Origin: Colletotrichum lupini
Lineage: Eukaryota; Ascomycota; Sordariomycetes; Glomerellales; Glomerellaceae
Direction: 5' to 3'
DNA length: 64,000 nt
Assembly: GCF_023278565.1 (NCBI RefSeq)
Contig: NC_064673.1
Location: 806,001 to 870,000 of the forward strand
Part shown: one piece after another, positions 1-10,334 of the stretch
Layout of the letters: the number at the start of each line of letters is the position of its first letter
Numbering within the stretch: the stretch's first letter is position 1
The notes under the pieces: generated by a model
The model's input: only the letters and a program-made list of their open reading frames with translations
What the model was told of the DNA's origin: nothing
Database searches by the model: none
Made by a program: the position numbers and the translations under genes

Positions 1-565
1 CCAGCATCGACCAACCTGTCAAGATTGGCCTTGGATTCCGTGGTTTTACCACCCCAAATGAGTCTGTGAATCGTCAGCGTTGATGAGACATCGCTCCCTT
101 CGAAGAGCATGCATACCTCTGGTGCTCATAAGGGTTGTAATCGTGGTGGGTTTGGCCAAGGCCATCAGAGAACGTCCTGATGTGTATATAATGCGCCTTG
201 AATTTGCGCCCCAGCCACGAAGTCTTACCCACGACGAGACCAACATGAGAGCAAGAATAGGTGTCCATCATCCAGCGCCCCTTGTTTGTTGTAGCACGGT
301 TGTAGTCGCCTTCGACCATCTCGTTGCAGTTCATGAAGTAGTAGTAGGTGTCGGCGGAGAGGCTACGTCCAGCGGCCCGCCTAGCCTCTTCGTAGGCACT
401 CGCCGAGTCGCGCGAGAGGAGCTTCGCCAAAGACACCGAATCAGCCGTTTCGAATACTTCGCCAGCGTTGCGAACTTGTACATCGACATTGGTCAGGTCC
501 GTGGCCAGAGGCACAACGCTGGCGATCGCCGCGGTGCAGTAGGTAAAGAGGGCGAAGAATTTCAT
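1..565 (-). CDS. secreted protein of unknown function, partial (runs off left edge)
   Basis: I place the start at 565, because the product then opens with a good signal peptide (MKFFALFTYCTAAIASVV); an upstream in-frame ATG at 616 would bury it. Exon 1 is 565-117. A 53-nt intron (116-64) has a GTATGC donor, a GCTGAC branch-like site and a TTCACAG acceptor. Exon 2 (63-1) stays open to the window edge and adds residues beginning RLIWGGKTTESK. Reading through the intron instead stops after about 13 codons. The mature part is Tyr/His-rich with scattered Cys (MNCNEM, YSCSHVG), like small extracellular fungal proteins. I do not recognise the family. The 3' end lies outside the window, so length is unknown (at least about 170 residues). 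Confidence 0.6.
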
Positions 566-1559
566 GATTACAATGTGATGCTCTTTAGAGAGAGAAATCA
601 TTCGGCTTAGAAACACACCTTAATGGCCGGCAAAGCGTTTAAGTTTTATAACTCGACTATACGAGTCCATTTTCTTCCTCCTCGCATAGTTGAACTCCTC
701 TCGGATGGCCCGAAATTGGGAAGCGCACTTGGCTCAATGAACAATCTTGGATTAAGTTTTGCACGCTGAGTAGGATATCTAAGTAAGTTGAGTGAATATA
801 AGGGCCCGGTCATGGATCAGGTGTCCCTTGGTCGGTGACCCGCACTGCCGGCTCCGTGTCCACCGGAGTCGCCGGTGCTCCCGGCATTCAATTCGGAAAC
901 CCTTACCTATGCTCGCTTTCCCGGCCACCCATGCGCGCTTATTTGAAAAAGGCTGAATACAGCTGTCAGAACGATTTAGTCCAAGTACAGCATGCTTTTT
1001 AAGATGATTTAGAGCGCGATGCAGAGATACACTCAGTCACATAGAAGGCCGGCAGTTGCGTGAATAATGGACGGAGCGCTGAAGACGAAGTTGGCACGGC
1101 GCGCTTGGCTGTCAGTGATCTATTGACGGGCAGCGGCAGTGAGATATAATCATTACCTGATCAGTTGGGCGAACATGAGCCCGGATACTGCAAATGACTA
1201 GACAACTCATTTCAATATTGGAAAAGGTGGAACCACAATTACACTCTAGCACTCAAAAAAGGATTCAACAACTCACAGCACTTATTCTAGCCTTCACACC
1301 AAGACGATCATACTCACCTTGATATACAATTTCTGCTCCCAAAGCACCGGTGGTAATATCCGGGTGCTATAACTCGTCTGGGCAAAATCACGACTCCGGT
1401 TTGCTCTTAGTCAGTCCCTGGAATGATCGGGAGGTAAGAATGTTTTCAACACTGACAGTTGAAGCCCATAGCTGTTTACTCTTTATAATCTTCCGTCTAT
1501 CCTAGTTTTCTCTCACCAAGAATCCTGTATGAAGCATCAACTCGGCTCGTCTCATCACA
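566..1559. other. intergenic region between two divergently transcribed secreted-protein genes
   Basis: No coding frame of note. It must hold the promoters of the partial secreted gene (-) and the NLP-family gene (+). A GC-rich imperfect inverted repeat lies near 848-876 (CCGGC...GCCGG arms around CTCCG...CGGAG). A TATA-like TTTATAAT lies near 1482-1490, about 75 bases before the NLP start. Confidence 0.5.
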
Positions 1560-2528
1560 ATGCTGTCTCATCCTCTCCTCTCTCTCCTCCATCTCCTTCC
1601 CCTGTTAGGCCTAGCCACCTCAAGTCTACTGCCCCGCGGCAAAGACATAGCATTCGGCGACAAATGGAAAAACCACAATGAAATCATCGCGCTCCGTCCG
1701 CGTGCCGACGAGGACCTGCTCGGCGACATTGAGCTCAAATTCGCGCCCTTCCTATATTCATGGCACGGCTGTATCCCGTACCCTGCAGTCGATGTCGACG
1801 GCAATCATGGGTAGGTAATTACTGCTAGCAAAAGCTGCATTCGCTGATCTCAATCGCCTACCAGGAGAGGCTTGAAGCCTACCGATGACGCCGGCGGTGA
1901 TTGCCGCGACTTCAAGCAATCCGGTCAAACATACTCACGAGTCGGAAAATCCCATGATAGATGGGCGGTCTTATACAGCTACTATTTGCCCAAGGTCCAG
2001 GGGAAAGAAGAGCAGCATCGACATCACTGGCTGACTGTTGTCGTCTGGCTTGCTTTTGACACATGCCCGGATGATGCCAGAGTTTTCTCTCGTCGTGGCG
2101 TGAGCTACTCTACCAGCCCCGGCAACTTCGACACCACCAGGTCCAACACCCTCTTCACCGATGATGAGTACGGCCTTGGGACTCACCCTATCGTGGCGTA
2201 CGATGCTGGTCAACCCATCTTCCCCTCCAGCTCAGGCCCGGACGGTGCTCTGAGACCCCCTCTGGTGGGCTGGCAGAGCCTCCCCGGTCTCGTCAAGGAG
2301 CAGTTCAATGGCATGCAGTACGAGCATACCAAAGTTCCCTTCAGCGATAACAATTTCCAGAACTTCCTGGATGCCGCCTACTCCGACGTCTTTTACAAAG
2401 ACGTGCCAACTGGCCAGGATTGCGGATCCGACGACCCGCCTCAGTCCGAAATCGACCCGGACTTTGGTGAGGCCCTACCGACTTCCACAGCCCCGGTTGC
2501 GGAACCTACTGACGACGGTCTTCGCTGA
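1560..2528 (+). CDS. NLP-family (NPP1, necrosis- and ethylene-inducing-like) secreted protein with degenerate signature
   Basis: Exons 1560-1810 and 1865-2528 give 304 aa. The donor at 1811 is required, since the alternative GT at 1815 would create a stop. Residues 1-22 are a hydrophobic signal peptide. Family marks: HGCIPYPAVD (Cys71), GGDC (Cys97; this Cys pair is the type-1 pattern), WAVLYSYYLPK (117-127), then VVVW. The NPP1 signature heptapeptide, GHRHDWE in cytolytic members, reads QHRHHWL here (134-140): the central Asp and final Glu, which help bind the metal needed for membrane damage, are replaced. Known cytolytic NLPs permeabilise eudicot plasma membranes from outside the cell; by inference this member is non-cytolytic. 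A Pro/Asp-rich tail after about residue 270 is probably disordered. No frameshift or internal stop is seen. Confidence 0.88.
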
Positions 2529-3492
2529 TGAACTGCTTGTCTTCCCTGCTGCGCCGAATATTGTACACAGATGGCATGTATGACTAGGCAAAATTTACTA
2601 GAGCAGTGTACAGTCGTGGTAGCCATGCGTGCTCGCTTTCTATAAATCAATTTGATCTCATAAACACATGTTTGATACACATTGATCTGACTATTATTAC
2701 CCAAACTCTCAACTAATGTTCACGAAAGATAAAGAGCATCCGAGGATACCGTGTATGGGTTTATCTCAACTCCCAAGACATGCCATCTGTCTTCATTGTC
2801 CGTCGAGAGTCCTTTTTTGTAGTTGCCATAAAACAGGTGCACCTCTGATCAGCCCACATTGAAGCGGAAGACGGGCGTGACGGAGTAGGATTTAGGAGGC
2901 TGGCATACCTTGTCGTCATCTTGAAAGTCGGGCTAGGAAGGGTAGAAGTTTCGTATCGTTAGAAGTAACCTATCATACGGGTGTTAAATCCTACTCCATT
3001 AATGAACAGCACCTCAACTATGTGAAGACAAGCACTCCAGGTGTCTACTTTCACCAGCCGGGTCTCTGTACTACACATCAGTCATGACCGCAAACTTAAC
3101 AGAAAAGCTCAACAGTCTGCTAACAATTGCAGAAGTCCCGAAACTTATCCAAGTAATGAACCTCAATCGCATTATCTTTCCACCTGGCGACTCTTCAAAG
3201 AAAAGCTAACTGAATGAAGATGGTTACTCTAAGTATTGTTTTGGATGAAATCTAAATGCGTCTAACTCTAGGTTATGTCTAACTCTATAGCCCCATGCCT
3301 CATCCCCGTCGTATCTCTTGCTTCTATTCATTATGAAGACTCCATCTACTCAACTTCAGGTGAAGTTCGCACCTGCACAGCTGATGTGTCCTTGCTTAGA
3401 AACCTCTCTTGGACCCGCCATGCATATCTCGCCGCATGGAACCCCAGAGGCCGAAACAACAGGCTAAGATCGCCTTTTCAGGCTGTTGGGGT
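2529..3492. other. intergenic, convergent gene ends
   Basis: Lies between the 3' ends of the NLP-family gene (+) and the LRR-kinase gene (-). Only short chance frames. I see no repeat or RNA gene. Confidence 0.5.
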
Positions 3493-4827
3493 TCATGCCA
3501 ATGCCTGGAGAGAATCGACGACGCCAGCAAAGGTAGGTCTCTCAGAGACGACTGAGTTGGAGCAGCGGATGTGTAACTCCCGCAAGCGTTGTAGAATCTG
3601 CTTTCTTTCACCACTCTCCTCGACATGAGCAACACCAATCATGTCATCAATGAGGTGAGCGAATGCAAGTATCTCCAGCTTCTCAAAGTTGAATCTGCCG
3701 AGGTGCTCGTAGATCGTCGCTGCGCCAAAGTCGCCCAACAAAGCGTGTCCGTGATCGTTGAAGAGAATGTTATGCGCATATAGATCGCAGTGAGAAACTT
3801 TCCGGCTGTGAAGGTGAAGAGCAGCTGCGGCAACGCCACCCAAAAGCTCAAGAATAACCTTGACTGACAATTTCTTGCCTGGTGCATACCGGTCTCGAGT
3901 GCAAGTATCCAAGGAAGGCGGCAGGCCGAGACTCTGATAATGGGGAGGAATGAGCTGCATGATGAGGCCGTGCTTCTCTGGATGGCCCTTGATGCTGGCC
4001 AATGTGCTGATCAGATTGTCGTGCGAACCTGCTGCCAGGCAGGCGCCCATCTCATCTAGCGGTGTCCCATCGCTCGTCACCTCCCCCTTGAACAGCTTCA
4101 CGGCTACCTCTTCTACCACCGAGTCGGCGAGCATCCACCTCGCTTTGAAGATATCGCCAGAGGCTCCGTGGCCCAGCAACTCCCTCATTTCAACATCCTC
4201 CCAGTCCACTTTGCGCAGCAGAGCAAGCTCCTCCTCGAGACTGATCGAGCAACAGGGATTGCCGGCAACAGACAGAAAGGCGAGTTCGGGGAGTTCAAAC
4301 AGCCATTTTGGCAAGTCAGAGAAGTTATTGGCGGAGAGGCGGAGTAGGCCAAGTTTACTGCAGACCGCCATGTCATCCGGGAGGCTTGTGAGATTGTTGC
4401 CGGCAAGCATGCACTTTTGGAGCCGAGAACAGCGGCCGATGCTTCGGGGCAGTGCCTCGATGCTATTGTTCGTGAGGACAAGCCAACGCAGCTTGGGTGG
4501 CAAGGAACCTTCTGGGATAGTCGTCATGCCGTTGGAGCGGAATGCCACCATATCCAGTTCGGGGCACTCTGATAGCTGTTTGGGAAACACGGCGAACCGG
4601 CAGTCGGAAAAGAAGGCGACCTTGAGCTTGCGCAGCCTGCTGAAGTCATCGGGGAGAACAGAAATCCCGGTCCCGGAGAGGTCAAGATGGTCGAGGGTTT
4701 CAGCTAGATCTAGGATTTCCGAGGGGAAATGGTCTAAAGTGCCAGTGATTTTGAGCTTTTGCAGACCTTGGCCGCGATAGCCTCCATTGCGCAGAGTTTC
4801 AAGATCCTGCATTATTGCAATAGCCAC
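3493..4827 (-). CDS. leucine-rich-repeat / protein-kinase fusion of bacterial type
   Basis: A single uninterrupted 444-aa frame. Residues 20-195 hold about seven LRRs of the LxxLxLxxNxLxxLP type (for example LRWLVLTNNSIEALP at 113-127). Residues 213-444 are a protein kinase: Gly-rich loop LGHGASG (218-224), VAVK with catalytic-type Lys244, Glu259, HCD at 346-348 (HRD variant, so a non-RD kinase), Asn353 and DFG (366-368). The catalytic lysine, aspartates and asparagine are present, so activity is plausible. LRRs before the kinase without signal peptide or membrane span imply a cytosolic protein, unlike plant receptor kinases. From family knowledge the order and signature phrases (VAVKLFKG..TSDG, PPSLDTCTRD.YA, DLYAHNIL) match LRR kinases of Proteobacteria. 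Horizontal transfer is inferred. A second ATG at 4812 is an alternative start. Confidence 0.87.
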   Translation of the reverse strand: MAIAIMQDLETLRNGGYRGQGLQKLKITGTLDHFPSEILDLAETLDHLDLSGTGISVLPDDFSRLRKLKVAFFSDCRFAVFPKQLSECPELDMVAFRSNGMTTIPEGSLPPKLRWLVLTNNSIEALPRSIGRCSRLQKCMLAGNNLTSLPDDMAVCSKLGLLRLSANNFSDLPKWLFELPELAFLSVAGNPCCSISLEEELALLRKVDWEDVEMRELLGHGASGDIFKARWMLADSVVEEVAVKLFKGEVTSDGTPLDEMGACLAAGSHDNLISTLASIKGHPEKHGLIMQLIPPHYQSLGLPPSLDTCTRDRYAPGKKLSVKVILELLGGVAAAALHLHSRKVSHCDLYAHNILFNDHGHALLGDFGAATIYEHLGRFNFEKLEILAFAHLIDDMIGVAHVEESGERKQILQRLRELHIRCSNSVVSERPTFAGVVDSLQALA

Positions 4828-6008
4828 TGGACGGGTGAGCGATTTTATTTGGTGTTACCGAAGTGACAGGTAGAAACCCAATCCCATCCCTAAGCCAGTT
4901 CGGAGAGGGTTAAGGAAGCAAAGACAACGACAAAGGCAAAAGAGAGCGACACAAGTTACGAAGGCTTCTGAACACTAGGACATTGAAATTATGAGGAAGT
5001 CTATTGTTGGGTCGTGAAAGGGGTGCATCGAGGCGCTTGACTCAGATAAGATAGTGAGCACAGGCTGGCTGGGATGGGTCTCCCTGCATTAATTAGACTA
5101 TGTAGGGTAAGGTGAGTAAAGATACGAAGTCCTCCTGTTTTACACGTGTGCCTGCTATTACCTAGCTGAAAGACAAAGGGCGAGCTTTTTGTCGCTAGAC
5201 AGTATCCTCTGTGTCTCTGCGAAAATGTAAATGCATAAGGCAGTGCATTTTTGACTTGAGAATAGTAATGAGAGTACCTAAGGTAAAGTGAATGACAAAA
5301 ATGCTCAGAGACCTCCCCTTGGATAGTACGTGGTTTGATGATGCCACATCTTGCGACGAGATCGTACTTTGGGATCTAACGCGGAAAAACACCGCTCTAG
5401 GCTTGCGAGTGGTCAGTAATGCGATGAAGAGATAAATGTCATCGAGATAAATGATCTCTTCCCGAGTCGTTTCCTTTTTCTGGTAAAAGTGTTGGACGTC
5501 CACCTTGGGTGTTGATGTCCAGGTCATCCATCACCCATCCATGATTGGCTTAGGGCCCCTAGGCGCTGAAAGGGGTCCCGAAGGGTGGATGCAAGTCCGA
5601 TTACAGTGGATGGTGAGCCGCGGGGCAACTGCCGAGCCCCAGAAAGACTAAGAAAGAGCCTCATCCCAAATCCCTTTTTTTTTTCTCATTCATCGGTACG
5701 TACCCATTCTCGCGGGCAACGTACCTACCTACCTTAGGTACCTAGCTTAGCTCATGTACCTTCCGTCCGAGGCGCAAACAATCTCGAATCTCGGACCTCG
5801 AACAACCTCCTCCCACCGACATCGCGTCTTCCTCGCCCAAGGCCCAGATCCAACATTTGGAGCGCGCGCCGTATACATTACCGTCGCGCATTTCTCTACC
5901 TCAATCTATAGAAGTGTCCAGACTCTTCTGTTCTTGACATCTGCGCGTACATTTGCGACCTCGCCGTGACACGCCTCCATCACCCTCGAGCTCTGTTCGA
6001 CGTCGGCC
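4828..6008. other. intergenic, divergent promoters of LRR kinase and TAF8
   Basis: Contains a (T)10-like pyrimidine stretch near 5678-5687 and the motif run GTACCTACCTACCTTAGGTA at 5721-5740, which recurs upstream of other genes here. A 110-codon minus frame (5195-5527) has no recognisable features and is not called. A short upstream frame starting at 5754 lies in the probable TAF8 leader. Confidence 0.45.
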
Positions 6009-7006
6009 ATGTCTTCACCTTCCGCGGCAACGACTCCGATCAAGCGGAGCTCGTCTAGTGAAGATGAGAACCCAATCATCAAAAGACAGAAGACGAATAG
6101 CGACGCGGCAAAAAGTTACCATGCCGCCGACGATGAAGAGCCAAGCCTGCCTGGCGCGACCAAAGTCACCATTCCTTCTTTGGATTATCAAGCAAAAAGT
6201 GGCCTCGAAAGAAGTATAGGACTGGCACTGCAGCAAGTTGGCTTTGATTCCGCTACCCCGGAAGCGATGCAGGGCTTCTTGGGGGCCGTAGAGACCTGTG
6301 AGATTACGAGACGTTGTGTGAAAACTGATGCTTTTCGGCGCTGACTCGACGTCCAGACATGGCCTCCATGATCGCCGATGCCAAACGTGTCGCTCTAGCA
6401 GCACGAAGGGAGCAGCCGACTCCAGCGGACTTCGAGTCCACGATGCGACGCTACACTCTGAAGACGAAGGCGCTGAGGCCTCACCTCCGTCATCCCGTAC
6501 CAAAAGCGAAGCTAGACGTGGAATATTTTAATCCTTTGGTCGATGATCCGGATGCGTACACAACTTTACCTCTCCTCGGCGAGGAGCTGAGCGGCAAGCC
6601 CGAGAAGGAAGCCAAGTCGTACATACCAAAGTCCTTCCCCGACTTTCCCAGCAAACATACCTACAAATACACACCCAAGGAAGATGACAACGGTCGTGAC
6701 CCCCAAAAGACAAGGGAAGAGGCGGCCAAGGCCTCGAAGCAAGGAGAGGAGGCCCTTCGAGGCCTGGTCAGAGCGGCAAAGGTCCGAAAGCAGAAGGAAA
6801 TCAGATCTCTGTCGGAGCGCGATCCTATGACCAAGGAGCGCTATTCGCTTTGGGCTGCCGCTATGGAAGGCTTCGTAAAAAAGGAAGGCGGCGCCACCGG
6901 CCAACAACTCGAGATTGCCGATCATAGCATGATTGTCAACTCGGACGCCCGGCATTTGCGCAGGGAAGTGCAGCGACAAAGCAAACGAGCCGCCGGGCAA
7001 AGCTAG
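6009..7006 (+). CDS. TAF8: TFIID subunit 8 (TAF8)
   Basis: Exons 6009-6297 and 6357-7006 (59-nt intron, GTGAGA...GTCCAG) encode 312 aa. TAF8 is a TFIID subunit in RNA polymerase II initiation; its histone fold pairs with TAF10. The N-terminus is Ser-rich and basic ([18 protein letters not shown]), nuclear-like. Residues about 60-130 form a Bromo_TP histone fold ([21 protein letters not shown], then [20 protein letters not shown] across the splice). It is followed by the TAF8 C-terminal segment ([21 protein letters not shown], about 145-165) with the conserved LPLLGEEL and [11 protein letters not shown] phrases. Splicing restores the histone fold exactly, which supports the intron. The C-terminal third is charged and probably helical. 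Confidence 0.9.
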
Positions 7007-8050
7007 TCGTCCTCTCTCGGTAGAGGCCGGAAGCGCGAGTCCAGTGCTTCCAAGGACGACCACATAATCAAAAAGGATGAGCAATGATCAGAACTTATGG
7101 GCTTGGGTTGCATAGGCCAGTGTGTCGGGTGCCAGTCAAGGCAGACACAGGAATTGGTTGTTTTGGGAAATGGACATGCATTCAGCAAGGCGTTTGGGTA
7201 TTTCATCGTGTGGACGAGTTCCAGCAGATTACATCATTTCTTGACCGAGAATGAAGATGGGACGCAGGAGGAGGATCATACGATTATCCGGTTGAGCACT
7301 TTACAGCGACCGCATGGATAAAAGCAAAGCTGTGAGAAACTTTGCGTAGGCAGCTAGCGAATCATCAAGATTATCCTTAGTTTTATCAGTAATCCCAGAG
7401 CGCTTAGCAGTAGCTCCCCGCATAAAAGGTTATGATGTGACTAGGAGAAACCGAGGATACAACAGTGGTCATGGACGAGAGTCGGGAGCGTTGGCATTTA
7501 TTTGATTCAAGTCGTGAGAGTGAGCTTTGGGTTCGTGGAGACCACATCTGAATGAGAAACGCGTACATCTGCGGGAAGTTCGCCAGTCATGGACTTGTCA
7601 TATTGCGATCAAAGATAGGTGAACAGCTGCTATTCTGCGAGCCCCTGCAGCGAGTGACATGTAGAATTGAACTTCCTGTGATGGGCCCGAAACATTGGAC
7701 ATGGCTATCATTCTTCTGAGGTTGGTACTAATGTACAAGTACCGTCCCTTTCTGTTCGACTATGGGGCCAATCAGCCTCGTGTCAGCATTTCAGAAGAAG
7801 TGTAGCTACGAGCGATCCCCATTGGCTCGAGCCCCACCTCGATTACCCACACCAAGCGCAGCAGGAGCAAGGCTGGCGCTCTTTCCACCTGCCAGGCCCT
7901 AAGCGAAGTTTGCTAATTTTTTTCACCCACACCCAAAATCCGGAATCTCAGCTCAAGCTCCCCAAGGGTCAAAGGTTTGACGCTCAGAATCAACTCCAAT
8001 CTTTCTACCTTTCCCTCACCACTCAATCGACCTGATTGCCTCATTTCCCA
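7007..8050. other. intergenic, TAF8 3' region and RACK1 promoter
   Basis: No supported gene. A 74-codon plus frame at 7097-7321 has no recognisable features. The pyrimidine-rich leader from about 7915 to 8050 fits the 5' UTR of a highly expressed translation gene. Confidence 0.5.
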
Positions 8051-9607
8051 ATGGCTGAGCAGTTGATTCTCAAGGGTACCCTCGAGGGCCACGTAAGTTG
8101 TTGTCGTCTCACTTGCCCGCACGCCGCAGCGTTGCGCCGGTCATTTTTGCGTTGTGCTTGAGGCTGACGGCGATGCTTTTTGCAGAATGGCTGGGTCACC
8201 AGCCTGGCTACCTCCATGGAGAAGTACGACCATTCCTACAATCCTCTTCATTTGCGATCACCCCTACCTGGCTACCGCTGCCGCCGACGTTGATTTTTGA
8301 GAAGGATGGGATTCTTCGAAATGGGCAACGACATGCGAGCCTTTGCACAGTGGCGGCGGCGGGGGAGGAGGCCAAGAATCTCGAAAGACAGCAATCGCTA
8401 ACATTTCGACAGCCCCAACATGCTCCTGTCCGCTTCCCGTGACAAGACTCTGATCATCTGGAACCTCACCCGTGACGAGTCCCAGTACGGTTACCCCAAG
8501 CGCTCCCTCAAGGGCCACTCCCACATCGTCTCCGACTGCGTACGTCTCTCGAACCCCTCCGATTTCTACGAAGAATCTCCTTCGCCCTCTTTGGCGGGGC
8601 TAGGATCACTGGGAACTCTGGGCTGATGGGAAGGAAAATAGGTTATCTCCTCGGACGGCGCCTACGCCCTGTCTGCCTCTTGGGACAAGACTCTCCGCCT
8701 TTGGGAGCTTGCCACCGGCACCACCACCCGCCGCTTTGTCGGCCACACCAACGACGTTCTGTCTGTCTCCTTCTCCGCCGACAACAGACAAATCGTTTCT
8801 GGCTCCCGCGACCGCACTATCAAGCTCTGGAACACCCTCGGTGACTGCAAGTACACCATCTCCGAGAAGGGTCACTCCGAGTGGGTTTCCTGCGTCCGCT
8901 TCAGCCCCAACCCCCAGAACCCCGTCATTGTCTCCTCCGGCTGGGACAAGCTCGTCAAGGTTAGTTTCAAATACCTCCTTCTATGTTTTCTAGGAGAAGT
9001 CGCCACAACAACTCGATTCGACGTGATGCTTGCAACCAAAGTATTTGCTACTTCAGAGCCTGCCGTGCAGGCCATGAGACCACTATTCACCATTGCCCTG
9101 ATCTCGCACCTTCAATTTTTATTTTTTGCCTTGTGGAAAATTCCACATAGATCAGAATGGCTGACAAGGGTAAATTTCTAGGTCTGGGAGCTCAGCACCT
9201 GCAAGCTGCAGACTGACCACATCGGCCACACCGGCTACATCAACACCGTCACCATCTCCCCCGATGGATCCCTCTGCGCCTCCGGTGGCAAGGACGGTAC
9301 CACCATGCTTTGGGACCTTAACGAGTCCAAGCACCTCTACTCCCTCAACGCCAACGACGAGATCCACGCCCTTGTCTTCTCCCCCAACCGCTACTGGCTC
9401 TGCGCTGCTACCGCCAGCAGCATCATCATCTTCGACCTTGAGAAGAAGAGCAAGGTTGATGAGCTCAAGCCCGAGTTCACTGCTGTCGGCAAGAAGAGCC
9501 GTGAGCCTGAGTGCGTGAGCTTGGCCTGGTCCGCCGATGGCCAGACCCTGTTCGCCGGTTACACTGACAACATCATCCGTGCCTGGGGTGTCATGTCGAG
9601 AGCATAA
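8051..9607 (+). CDS. cpc-2: RACK1-type guanine nucleotide-binding protein beta-like subunit (Cpc2/Asc1)
   Basis: Five exons: 8051-8092, 8186-8223, 8413-8539, 8642-8959, 9182-9607; 316 aa, the usual length for fungal RACK1. Seven WD40 repeats fill the protein ([41 protein letters not shown] and so on). It starts [18 protein letters not shown]1/Cpc2 sits on the head of the 40S ribosomal subunit, links signalling kinases to translation, and in Neurospora and yeast acts in general amino-acid control. All junctions keep frame. Introns 2 (189 nt) and 4 (222 nt) are long for this genome; intron 4 carries a snoRNA (separate entry). The third-position C/G bias is strong, as expected for a highly expressed gene. 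Confidence 0.96.
9017..9105 (+). ncRNA. snR24: U24/snR24-like C/D box snoRNA inside intron 4 of RACK1
   Basis: Lies wholly inside intron 4 (8960-9181). C box GTGATGC (9023-9029; RUGAUGA with one change), guide TATTTGCTACTTCAGA (9042-9057) running into a D'-like CAGA, a perfect 6-bp hairpin GCCTGC-CGT-GCAGGC (9058-9072), C'-like ATGAGAC (9074-9080), a second guide region with TCACCA, and D box CTGA (9098-9101). Short flanks can pair (CGA / TCG). From memory, the first guide matches yeast snR24/U24, which lies in the intron of the RACK1 orthologue ASC1 and guides 2'-O-methylation of cytidines in 25S rRNA. The yeast RNA has a different hairpin at the same place, so shape is kept while sequence differs. 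Ends are approximate. Confidence 0.85.
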
Positions 9608-10334
9608 ACGGGCGTGAAGCTCTCTTCTGTTCTCTCTCTCTGGGTTATGCGATGATGGTGACGAAGTGTGGTGGGGAAAGGGCTCTCTTGGTAGATCATG
9701 GCGGGCGTCCTAGGCTGGCTTCCTCGTTATGTCTTTCGGGATGCGCAGGGTCAAAACGATTTGTGAAAAATTGGGGATGAGACTGCATGGCTGGCTTATA
9801 GGTAGCCCACGAAAGGACTCGGACATGAACCCGTAACGCCCAAATCAAAAGATCCTGGCAAACTCAAAAAAATCCTGTTTCTCGTTCATTCAACTCGTGA
9901 TGTTGACTTGGTCAGCTCACACTCGCATCAATCCTGCCTTGAGTGATGACTGTGAAAACTCGTCCTTCAACGTCACGTCTGTAGACTTGGCATTTTAGCA
10001 ACGACTATCCCCCCATGTTATGCAGAACACAGGGTAAGCAACTACCTTCATGATGAGCACGGTGGCCTTCTTGCTGTGAGATGTGACGACCGAGTCTCTT
10101 TCTCGTATGTTGTCTAGTCGCAACTTTTTCAAGACCCATGCCCCTCACTGGATCACTTAGAATAAGACACGAATGATACAGATATATGAAGACTTGGCAT
10201 TGTATATATACGAAGAGAATTTAACTAGGCCATGTGTGAAAGACAAAATTCAGCAGAGGCCCCCTTTCTCAGCACAATGAAGGGTTCTCGCTGCGGTCAA
10301 CATGGCCAGAGTAGCGGAAGCCTTTCTTTTCCAT
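9608..10334. other. intergenic, convergent ends of RACK1 and GH6
   Basis: No coding frame of note. AT-richer 3' flanks, with TATATATA-like stretches near 10200. Nothing else seen. Confidence 0.5.

Noticed and set aside
46..246. Alternative splice of the first gene using GTAAGA near 226 and the CAG near 175
   Set aside because: It keeps a frame but lacks a branch-like site and leads to an unlikely basic tail, while the 64-116 intron has strong signals and continues past the edge.
5195..5527. 110-codon minus frame
   Set aside because: No start context, no features and no splice partners; lies in the divergent promoter of TAF8 and the LRR kinase.
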